This document shows positions 47,201-58,600 of a stretch of 64,000 nt of DNA, in pieces. Source of the DNA: Mytilus trossulus (taxonomy: Eukaryota > Mollusca > Bivalvia > Mytilida > Mytilidae); the NCBI RefSeq assembly GCF_036588685.1, contig NC_086374.1:65160457-65224456 (forward strand). Reading direction: 5' to 3'. How positions within the stretch are numbered: position 1 is the first letter of the stretch; each line of letters starts with the position of its first letter. A program made the translations under genes and the position numbers. The notes beneath the pieces are model-generated. The model was not told the origin of the DNA. It did not search any database and saw nothing but the letters and a program-made list of their open reading frames with translations.

Positions 47201-47569
47201 TTATTTTTAAACACTCAGGGGTTGTTATTTCATTTTTAAACACCAAATGGTTGTTGTGGTTCTGGTTGGTTGTTTTATTTTTTAACACCCAGTGGTTGTT
47301 AGGGTTGATTGATGTTGTTTATTTTTAAACACCCAGTGGTTGTTAGGGTTGATTGCTGTTGTTTATTTTTAAACACCCAGTGGTTGTTGTTTCATTTTTA
47401 ACACCTATTGATGGTTGTTTTATAATTTAACACCTAGTGGTTGTTAGGGTTCTGATTGGTTGTTGTTTCATCTTTTAACTCAAAATAGTTGTTGAGGTTC
47501 TGATTTGTTGTTTCATTCTTTAATACCTTATGGTTGTTATGATTCTATATTGACTATTGTCTACTATTA

Positions 47570-48470
47570 TGTACTTGAAACTTGTTCTGTATTGGTGTTT
47601 GTAATGCACAGCATTTGAAAGTACTTAAAAAGTCGTCATTGTTTATAACTTTTATTTCAAAATTAAAAAAAAACAACTCTGATAACATGATTACATATAT
47701 AAATAAACAATAACAAAAAAATATCACAGATTAAAAAAGCACCATTCACATCTCTCATTTTTGGCAATATCAGAAAGTAATGTAAAAAAATAGAGTTCTG
47801 TAAGTAGTGGTTAGGTTTTTAGGAAAATTGTAACAAGTTCTTTAAGAATAAGATCTACATATATTTTACTGCTGATACAAAAATGATTTGACTGGTACTT
47901 TAGAAAGAAAACTACATTGGTATACACATTTGTACTACCCAAAACTAGGAAGTATTGTACCATATCATTACTCTGGTTTCTAAGAAGAGTAAAATCTAAC
48001 TGTTGCTTTTTAATCTCTAAAAAACTTTTTTCCCATTTTAATCAAGTAAAAGTGATTTGTCCTGCACTTGTTGAATTGTAAGGTAGTGTACATTATTCGT
48101 AAATAGCCAGTGTCACATCCAGAACATATAGATATAACTGATATGAAAATTTGTCTAGCAATAAATATAAAATATGATTGAGTTAATAGCTCTTAAACCA
48201 AAAAAAAAAAAGCTAACTGAAATTAAAAATTTCAAAAACAATTTGACAAGCTGAGATTAAAACATGGACAATTTGTCAAATTGAACTAGATTTAAAAAAA
48301 AAATATCTACCGGTAACAAGAAATGAAATTTATGCATTGCGAAAGTTCTGGTACCAAATTGTGTAAAAATAAATCCCAAAAATTGAACAAGTTTTGAATA
48401 TCTGTTAACAAGACTATACTAGAGCCTATGTTTTTATGTGAGAATTGCTAAGAACTTGAAGAATCAATCA
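47570..48470. other. No supported gene
   Basis: AT-rich spacer between the minisatellite and the array at 48480. No splice-flanked frame. Confidence 0.45.
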
Positions 48471-48479
48471 TGAAGATAT

Positions 48480-48900
48480 AATTGTGAATTCCAGTACCAA
48501 TATTCAAGCTCAAATTAAGTAATTACCATTCTGAAACTATATACCAGAACTTTTAATTATAGAATCTGATATTGAAGTGTACTGAAATTGTACAGTCATG
48601 GATTTACTGATATTCAGATTTTATCAGAATCTCGCAGGAACTATAATTCTGGATTTCCTGACACATGTATTCAGAATTGTCTAGAATCTCCGTTCCCGTA
48701 ATTCTGACCTTACTGATGTTCAGTTTTTGCCTGAATCTCACAACAACTGCAATTCTGACTTTCATGATATTCAGAATTTTTCAGAATCTAACAGTTACTG
48801 GAATTCATATTTGACTGATTTTCAAGATTCTTCAAGCCACTACATTTCTGTCTCAACTGATATTCACAATATTTCAATTTCTGCAATTTATTTTTCCCCA
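48480..48900 (+). repeat. Degenerate ~60-bp tandem repeat
   Basis: ACTGATATTCAGATTTTATC, AGAATCTCGCAGGAACT and AATTCTGGATTTCCTGA variants recur about seven times. The 79-codon + frame over it is repeat-derived. Confidence 0.6.
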
Positions 48901-48909
48901 GAATTAAAA

Positions 48910-49640
48910 AGTAAAACATGCTTATTAGAACTTTTTTTCTACAAATTTAACAGTTTGATCTTTTAGTTTGAAGATCATAGTATTAAACATTCTCAACAAT
49001 ATGTCTGTCCAAACATTCCTGTTTAGAAAATTTTGAGCATTCAAGTTAGTCTTAGAAATGGATACTTTTGACCAAATAAAGATTGTGACCAGTCACTTTA
49101 TCATGCTTGCTTAGCAATTCATATTGCATCTCCAATAATCTAAGTTTATTAAAATGCACTCTATACTCAATTTTGAATAGTTATTTTTGCATAGATTTAA
49201 TATTGGTATAATGTAAAAGATTTCAAAACATAACAAACTTGCCTAAAAAGGGCTATAAAAGCAAACAGCAATGCAAGTTTGAGTAAAATGAATATCCCAG
49301 TAAAAAATACAAATGATTGATATTAGTAAATATATGGCAAGTTCATGTGTAGGATTTTATGTAAAAAAAATCAACTGCTAGAAAAATATTTTAAATAAAA
49401 ATGAACCTTAAATATGAAAAAAAGTATGAAACCATAAATTAGTATGAAATATTTTCAATGTATTATTTTCATGATCTTTGGTAATGTTGCACCAAATAAA
49501 GAATATTGCACATTTTTATCACTCACAGCACTAAATATGACTTTTAAAGTCAACATAGTATTGCACACAACTGGTTTTTTTTATGTAGTACTAGCGTATT
49601 TCTTTGAGTAGCACTAGGGTATTTCTTAAGTTTTATCTAC
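48910..49640. other. 3' flank of the large minus-strand gene
   Basis: No gene. It probably contains the 3' UTR of the gene ending at 49647. Minus-strand AATAAA hexamers are not close to the stop; candidates are at about 49147 and 48889. Confidence 0.3.
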
Positions 49641-49646
49641 CACACG

Positions 49647-52600
49647 TTATTCATATCTTGGATATCCATGCTTTGCTGATTGTGACATCTCTCTGAAGAA
49701 CTTGAGATTTTCTTCAGCTTTTTCTTTTGATATTTGAAAATTACCGTTTCCATTGTCATTGCCGTTTTCTACAAATGATATTTGCTTCTGTTTCCTTTTT
49801 TTCTTACCACTCTTTCGTGAAGCTTTTTTATTTTCAACTTGTGAATAATCTCGATCTTTGGCCAAATTTTTGAAGAATTTTAAATTGTTTCCTGCAGTTT
49901 CTTCATCAACATAGTTTGTAGGATCATCAGGGATAAAGCCTCTTGATGGTTGGTAATTCTGAGAGGTAGAGGGATTAACAGGTTCCTCATCATAGGGATC
50001 CCCAGGTTCAGAATAAAATACTGTGGGATTTCTGGACACATGTAGAAAGAAATCAAGGTTTTCCTTTTCTTTTGAGTGATGTCTTCCTGGAAATTCTTCC
50101 TTCACTCCAAGAGGTGCTTGATTGAAATATGATCTTGGAATATCAATCTTTTCAGATTCATCCTTTTTCTTAAAGAATTCAGGATCCTTGGAAACTTTTC
50201 TGAAGAAATCCATATTTTCTTTGGCATTAATAACACGGCCTTCATCCAGTAATATATTCCTGTTGGGTGTTTTTGGAATATAAGGCTTTGGTTTTTCTTT
50301 TCCTTCATTTCTAAAGTTAGGATCAGTTGCTACATGTTTAAAAAAATCCAGATTTTCCTGTGCAGTAGACTTGTAGATGTCTGGGGATGGTATGTTATCA
50401 AGTGGATAAGAATTTGATTCCTGGTGCTTCTTTTCTGACTTCTGAAAGAATTGTGGTTTTGATGCTACTTTTGAAAAGAAAACTTTATTCAGCTCAGCTT
50501 CACTGTTGGTGATTCCAACTCTATATGCATCACTACATCCTAATCCAATTGGTGCTATTGGCAATGAAGAATATCCACCATTCTTTTCCTTTGGATGCTC
50601 AACCTCAAAACTGCCTCTATCATGTGAAGGAAGGTTACCCTTGGCAAGATCTGTCCAAAACTTAGCATTAGGCAAACTCTTGTCTCTAGCTTTAAATGTG
50701 CATTGCATTTTTGAATAGTTCTGCTTCTCTATTGGAGTTAAATTGTCTGGCATATTTTCAGGCATTGGATAAAGACAGTCCTGGCCGTATGTGTCTCTAC
50801 TGTCCATTGGGTCTGTTTTTTCATTTGCTCTAGGATCTCGTTGTTCTGTGAAAAATTTGACATCTACCATAGCAGAGTCTCTTCCCTTTGCATGAAGCTT
50901 TCCTATTGGTCTTTGGTAAGTAGAAAGAGGCACCGAATCAACTTCTCTTCTTGTTTCCTTCTTTCCTGTCATAAGAAAGATTTCTGGAGTAGGCTCTTGT
51001 CTATTTTGAACTTCTTGTAATTTTCCCAGTTCTTCTGGAGCAGATATTCTTTGAATTGCTGGATGATCTTCTACCCCTGAAAGAAATACTATTTATAAAT
51101 TTCATGATACTAAATGGTTGATTATCTGCTTACAATGTAGTTCTTTTATTTTACAAATATAACTGAAAACTATAGAGAGAGAAATTTTTATCTACTTTTT
51201 CCATGTTTACTTAAAGGTATAATTTTAGTTATATATAGCTCTTCAACTGTTTTGGTTCATATGCATCATATACATGGAATCAGGTTGTTAATTTGTTATT
51301 TTTTTTTAACCTTCTTTCAAATTGCTTGGTTCATTCATCTGTCTTGCCAAAGTAATTTATGACACAAACATGTTCAAATTTGTTTTCTAAAGTTTTTTAC
51401 TTCTCTAATGTTTGTGAGTTCTTGTCTAAACCATGGTACTGATGTGGTTGCCCCATAAAATATAAACCTTTACTACCTACATACCCAACCCTACAGTCAT
51501 GGGTAGGCAATAACAAACAAAGATTTTTTAAAAGGTGGCCTTACATACAGATATACATTTATATTACTGTCAATTCAGAAATTACTGGTATTGCATGCAT
51601 TTATTATTTCGATTTTGTCATTTTACGCTAAATTGTGATTCTAATTTTTGTGTTATTGAGAAAAATCCTGTTTAATTCATATAAATATTTTCAAAATGGG
51701 TGTTTAAATGATTGCGATGATAACCCTGTTGCATTTTTCACAATAAAAAAAACATCGCTATAATTTCTGAATTTACAGTAACTAGGTGACGTAATTTTAA
51801 AAAAATGTACCTGTAAGTAACTGATTTTGATGTAGTATTCTCCTTCTATATTTTGGTTTTTCTGTTTTTGGTGGACAAACTGTTGTAAGATTATTCTTGG
51901 ATGTAGGGAATGGATTTGGTGCCAGAGTTGTCTCCCTTGGTCTTGGTGCAGCAGACTTTGTTTTGGTTATCTCCCTTTGTTGTGATGGTCTCAAATCACC
52001 CAAACAGGTTTCAAAATCATTTATAAAATCAGCAGTAGAATACTCCTCTAGATTGGTAGAGTCCCCAGTATTTATACTGTAATCATCTAATTCCACTGAT
52101 CTGGAAGTACACAAAAAAGAACAAGTTGTCAATATCGTTACATCTAAATTTTATTCAAGAATGAACAATAAATTAAGGAAAAAACACTGTTTTTAATGAA
52201 ATAGAGTATTTGGGATATATGATTAAAATGACTTCAGTATGATTTGCAAGACATAGATAAGTGCACAGTTTTTTGTTTTCTTCTGTCTCTCTATATATAT
52301 ATGGGTACATTCAAGAATCCTTATTAGCTTTATTAAATTTTAATATCTTTTGTTTGACTTTGTTAAAAGAATAAAAAAAAAAACTATTTAATAAATCCAA
52401 AAATCTTGAAGTCAAGCATAGCCTTTTTCTGATAAACAGAAAAATTGTGGTGAAAATTTTTACACACTAACACATATATATATTTTTTTAAAGGTATAAA
52501 TTACCTTTTACTATTGTGGCAAGATATCAAAAGAGAGACTATATATATATATATATATAATTATGGTGGACTCTCTTTTGATATCTTGTCACAATAGTAT

Positions 52601-55600
52601 TAAAAAGGTAATTTATGAACTAACAAAAATTTCAGTTTTTAATCATGGATTATTTCCCTTATTGTGACAAGGGAAATAACTCTAAATTCCAATTACACCT
52701 ACCTTGATGGGATGTCTTTATCCTGCTTGAATTCTGAAAAATATGAAAATCATACTTTAAACCAATTGAAAATTTGTTTAAAGTTATATCCAATTGACAT
52801 ATCCAGGAGGTGAGAACCATAATTTCATCAATGAGCTATAAATAGATATTTAATACACTAAATTCCTCATTTATATTAGTTGAACTTGAAAGTTATAAAC
52901 TAGTGTAAACCACAATCTTCATATAAATTTATGCACTTTAGTGTTAAACATTTAAATTTGCTTGCTTTCAAAGTTATATTCTTTTAGAGTATCATGCATT
53001 TCACAAAAAAGAGGGAAGAAAACAGATACTTAAAAATAAACTCACCTCTCATATAGGTCTCATAACTCATATCTGGTTTAACTCTTGGCTTTGGAATGAT
53101 AACTGTGTTATTCTTCGTAGTTTTAGGCATTTCTTCTCCATCAGACTCGTCATCTGTTGTTTCATACTCATAGACTGGTTTAAATACCCTTGTGTCCTCC
53201 TCATAGACTGGTTTAAATACCCTTGTTTCCTCCTCATAGACTGGTTTAAATACCCTTGTGTCTTCCAATGGTGATCTTTCTTTTATTTTCTTAGTAGGCA
53301 ATGGTGGTTTATGGTCCACATAAACTTCATCATAGATCTTCCTCAAAATCTTTGTCTTTTTATCTTTCTCCTTCTCCTCATTTATTTTGGACAGATTGGA
53401 CTGATATTTTGTTCCTTCGTTGAAGCATTTCTTATCCCATTCATTTCCTTCAACAAAATCCAATGCCATATTGGTTGATTTGGAAACCAAATTTCTTGCT
53501 GCTTTTCTTATTTCATCTAGATCAAGGTCATCATTCTGGTTTTTAGATAGATCATCATTTGAACTATTGTCACTATTATTTGGCATAGTGTATTTTGCAT
53601 GCTGCTTTTCTTTCTCTACTTCTTTATTTTCTCTTCCAATTGGATTGGGTCTTTTCCCATCAGATTCAGCACCATCACCTTTCGGTACATTAACTCGGGT
53701 AACTTTTTCTTTTCTGACTTTCCTTTTGTCTAAAGCATTTTTCATTCTATCTTCAAACTTTTCAGCAGATGACCATTGGGTTTCTTCTGTTAGTTTTGGT
53801 TGCTTGTCAATATTGGTTCTACCTGGTTGTACTGACACTTTTCTTGTATGGACTGTATGGGCTGTCGGTGCTGGTCCCATACTCATAATTGGCCTGTCCT
53901 CAAAAGTTTTGGCAGCTAAAGTTGTGGTAGTTCCCCATGCAGGTTGTAGCTGCTGTACACCTAGTTTTATTACGCTAGGTTCTTCTTCATACATCGAGTC
54001 AACAACTTCCTTTTTGAAGGGTTTCATTTTCTTTGTCCCTTTTTCCTTTGCCAATTCATCACTTGGTGTGGAGGCTCTGAGATTGAAATTTTTCTCACAT
54101 TTTAGTTTGTAAGATTTCTTTGAGATTGCTGGGTGTATTTTCTCTGTGTTGATAATTCTTTCTGATTTATACAAGTCTTTGTACTGGTCTGATCTCTGCC
54201 CTGTACTGCTTCTGTCAATACTTTTTTCACTGAAAGCTACTTTTTTCCTGGCTGCAGATTTCCCTCGTTTTTCTCTTTTTTCTGATCCTTCATTGTCACT
54301 TTCTTCACTCCATGCATTACTATTAGTACTCTTTTCTTCATTTACAGTATGTTTTTCTTTTCCACTGTGTTTCTTCTCCTCATTTTGCAGCTTTGTTTCT
54401 CCAGTATTCTCATCATTGGTGATAGCAACACTTTTTTCTTTACTGGAAGCATTTGATTTACTTTTCTTAGGGCTAATACTTTTTTCCTCTTTTTGAGGTA
54501 ACACTGCTAATCTATTTTTGGCAGCTATTCTTTTTCTGAATTTCTTCATTCTTTCACTCTCTCCTTTGTATGAATCATTTGACTTTTGACTACCAGAGGA
54601 GTCACTAGCATCTGCAGACTTGACTGATATGATCTTAGGCTTCTGTCTCCTGGTACTTCTTTCTTTTCTAGAGCTGTTGGTTTGCTCATCATGAACTTCA
54701 ATGGATGATGATCCAGATGTGGAAGCTGAGGTGTTAGACCTTCCTTCACATAAGACATTGGAAGAACTGTGAATCTCTGGATGTATTGAAACATTACTGT
54801 ATCTTTCTGAAGGTATTGGAGATGTCGTAGAAAAATTGTCTGTTTCTAGCGTAATATCAGAAGAACATGTAATGCTATTATCTGAAAGAGAAAAGACAAA
54901 CATAACAATAAAAGAGATTTTAATACTATATTATAATATATCTGATAACTTTTATTACTAGAAAATAAAGTGTTTTTGATTTCTAAAAACTAACTCATTA
55001 TTATCATAATGGACTACTGACAGTATTGTATTCTCAATTTTTACTCAAATTATATATGATAATGACTCATATAATTTCTATTTTCAATCTCATAATCTCT
55101 TAAGTAATGCCACAGAGTTCTTAAATTGTTTCCCTCTGTTGCTCCATGTAGAAAATCTGCTGGTCCACACTATCATTTCTATTTGAAAATACCCAAATTG
55201 TGTCTGCCCTTTGCAAAATTTTGGGGGCCAAATGCAAAACCTTTAACGGTTGACCACTTCTATTTATGAAACCTGATGCCATCCCTTTTGGTTTGTTGGT
55301 GATTTTTATTTAATATTATGCTAAATTATCCTTATTCAAGTAGCTTAGGATAATATATCTTAGGATCACATTAGAACATGACATTGTTTTAAAAGGCTGT
55401 GTGGTCAATTTTCTTTCAACAAAAGATGATGGACATCTGGTGTCAGGAGTATAGGAGTAATTTGTCATTACAGACTAAACAGTGATTTAAAAACAATGTT
55501 TATTTTTTATTAATATTTCTAAAAGTCCAGTTACCAGTACATTAAATAAATTTTGCTTATTTGGACAACAAAGCATTTATACTTCACAAAGTTTGTTTCC

Positions 55601-58600
55601 AAAAAGTTACTAAGCATTATTATTTAAATAGTGTTTTCAATTAAATCAAGGTCAATAAGTGTGACAGTAAAATACCTCTTTTGTTCTGTGACCTTGAACT
55701 GGTAGACCAGAAGTCACTTTTCTGGAAAAAATAAATAAATATATTTACTTACTGTATTATTGAAATGCTATCTACTACTGTGAAAGTGACTGTGTGCTTT
55801 TACTCGAATTTCAATATTCATGGGAAGTAAAATATTATTTTTTTCATGTTCTAAATTCAAAATTTGTAGTTTTTGATTCATCCCAAAAGTAAATGGTCTA
55901 ATGCCTAAATGATTTATATTGTATAGGCATTTTAAAACCCTTTTTAAAGTTTAACTGTGATTATAAACAATTCTATTCTTCTGTTTTAATTTCTTATGTC
56001 TAGAGCTTAAAGTGCTGTTTTAAAGTAAATGTTTTGAATTCTTTTTTGGGATTTTTAGAATTTGAATTTAACATGTAAAGACTAAGTAAGACTTAACATC
56101 CAAATCTCCTTTAATTACAAAATAAATGCATATATTTTAATAATCATAAAATCATAAAATCCTGAAAATGTTATTTGTAATGCTTTCAAAATTGTTGTTT
56201 TCATGTTTTCTTTTTTTTCATTCATGTATTACTGTAAATTTAGAAATTATTGCGTGCATTTATTATTGCGATTTTAAATTTTGCAATAAAGAAAAAAATT
56301 CAGACTCCTGTTAAATAAAACATTAATTCATAAATTATTTTTTCCAAAATGCCAGTTGAAATTATTGTGATTATAACCCTGTCGCATTTCATGCAATAAT
56401 AAAAACATTGCGATATTAAATTTCTGAATTTACTGTATAATTGTCTTTTTCAAAATAGATTAAAAAAAACCACTATTATTCCAAGTGTAACTTTAGCTAT
56501 CTATTTATACTGACCTCATCAAATCTTTCATTGATAATGGACAATGATTGTACTGGAAGAATAGATTTTTTCCTTAAGCTGAGATGCAATGCCTTTATTC
56601 CAATATCAAGATCATGCACATTTTCATGGCTCCCTTCCCAACTCCCACATGGGTGTCTGATTCTTATACGAACTGAAAAAAAGAATAAAATTATAAATAT
56701 GACAGAAAGAACCAAGGCAAAATGGACAGTGTCTCCATATACATTTTCTTATATGCACATGTTATCAACCTTAACCATTTTGGAATTGTTTTGTAAAGCT
56801 AATATATAATAGATAAACTGAATACTTTGTTTCATTATTTTTGGTTTAACAATACAACAATACAAAATTCTAAATCCTTCAGCAAAAAACAGCTATCATG
56901 TATGGCAGCTGTTTTACTATACATACCAAATTCAACTCCTTTTTTATAAGATATCTTCTTAATTTTAAAAGATATCTTGCAAAGTTACATATATTAGATA
57001 TCTTATAAAGTTTATAAGATATTTTATATTCTTTTATTATATAGATATCTTTTATTCTTAATGAAATATCTTATCTTATACAGTTTATAACTAAAAATAT
57101 ATATCATATAGTTTGTAAGATATCCTTATACAAAAATATATGAGATATCTTATAATTTCATATGAGATATCTTATAAACTATATAAGATAGTCTGATATC
57201 TTAAGAACTATATAAAATCTCTTATAAACTATACATAAGATATCTAATAAACTTTATACAATATCTCATGATATAGAATATTTCTCTAGTCTAATATAAG
57301 ATATCTCCTATAATAATCAGATGTCTCATATATATCAGATATCTCATATAATATATCAGGCACGCCGCACCTCATATAATATATCAGGTATCTCATATAA
57401 TAAATAAAATATCTTATAAATTACATGAGATATTTAAACTGCCAAATGAATTTGAATGTAAAAACCTTACAAAAATATATTAACTATATATAAAGATGTG
57501 CCACAAAGCAAAACCCTTAAATTTGTAATAGTCTGATTGATATAATTAAGACTTTACCTAATAGTATAGCATCATGGGATAATGACAAATATAAGGTTCA
57601 TTCTAATGTCTTGGACTAATTTACAACAAATTAATTGGAAATAAATTGAACCTTGACAATTATCTAATTATCAGAATTCTCAAAATCTTTATATATCTGG
57701 TGGTCCCTGAAGAAAACTGCTGGTCCTCACTACTATATCTATTACAAAATTCAAAAATTGTGTTCATTGCAAATTATGGAGGTCAAATCTCCTATTACCT
57801 TTATTGGAGAATTATTTGGTCTTTTCTTTGTTTTTATGAAGAATACTGTTTTTTGGCCTTCTTTAACTTTAATAGAAATACCTATTATAATTATACTATA
57901 TGATTAGTTTTAATTCATGGTTAACTTTAGGTTATGTGATGTTCTAGTTAATTAGGTTAGGTATGGGTTAGGGCAAGGATAGATAGTGAAGCTGTATATT
58001 GGTTTGGACCTCTAGTAAAAGAAGTATATAAAGGCTGTTGATTAACACGTAAATATGAAAACAAAAATAACACACAAATAAGTACAATTATCATATTTCA
58101 TATACATACTCCTTGTTGGAATTCTGTCACCAATATATGTTTTTAATCTTCTCCATAAGCTAGGCCTTTTGTCTGGTTTAAATCCAAATTCAATAGGACT
58201 GCCTGGTCTTGGTGATGCCACAATTGGAAAATCAAATGGACTGTCTGGTCTTGGTGACCATGGCACCGGTGATTGAGCTGAAACTGAGGAGATATCTATC
58301 TAAATAACTTTGATCTTTAATAAAAGAGGGACAAAAGATACCAAAAGGACAGTCAAACTCATAAATCTAAAACAAAATGACAATGCCATGGCTAAAAATG
58401 AAAAAGATAAACAGAAAAACAAAAGTACACATGACACAACATATAAAACTAAAGAATAAAAAACAAGAACCCCATAATAAGTTGTTAATACACCCCAATT
58501 GATTGGAATAACCCACTGTTCAATTAGTGAAGTGCTCAGAGGCAGATTATTGGGGGGCCCAGGGGGCCCGGCCCCCCCCCCCCCCCCTTTTTGGGTAAAA

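Larger units (their letters stand above)
40820..47560 (+). repeat. Giant minisatellite, 47-bp unit, with two insertions
   Basis: The unit is AACACCCAATGGTTGTTG, then TGGTTCTGGTTGGTTGTTG and TTTCATTTTT. AACAC starts at 41656, 41703 and 41750, giving a 47-bp period. Variants (ACTAGTTCTGACTGG, ATTGATTGTTGTTTTATTTA, TTGAATACCCA) define subfamilies. Insertions interrupt it at 40993-41433 and 42383-44276. Because 47 is not a multiple of three, frames of 60-92 codons run through it on both strands; these are artefacts. Confidence 0.9.

Noticed and set aside
53420-54496. + strand frames of 230 and 116 codons, Phe/Ser/Leu-rich
   Set aside because: They lie antisense to exon 5 of the large gene; Lys/Glu-rich coding on one strand gives Phe/Leu/Ser frames on the other.
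54546-54794. 82-codon - strand frame overlapping exon 5
   Set aside because: Shifted frame of the same exon; the main frame is open for 612 codons with matching splice phases.
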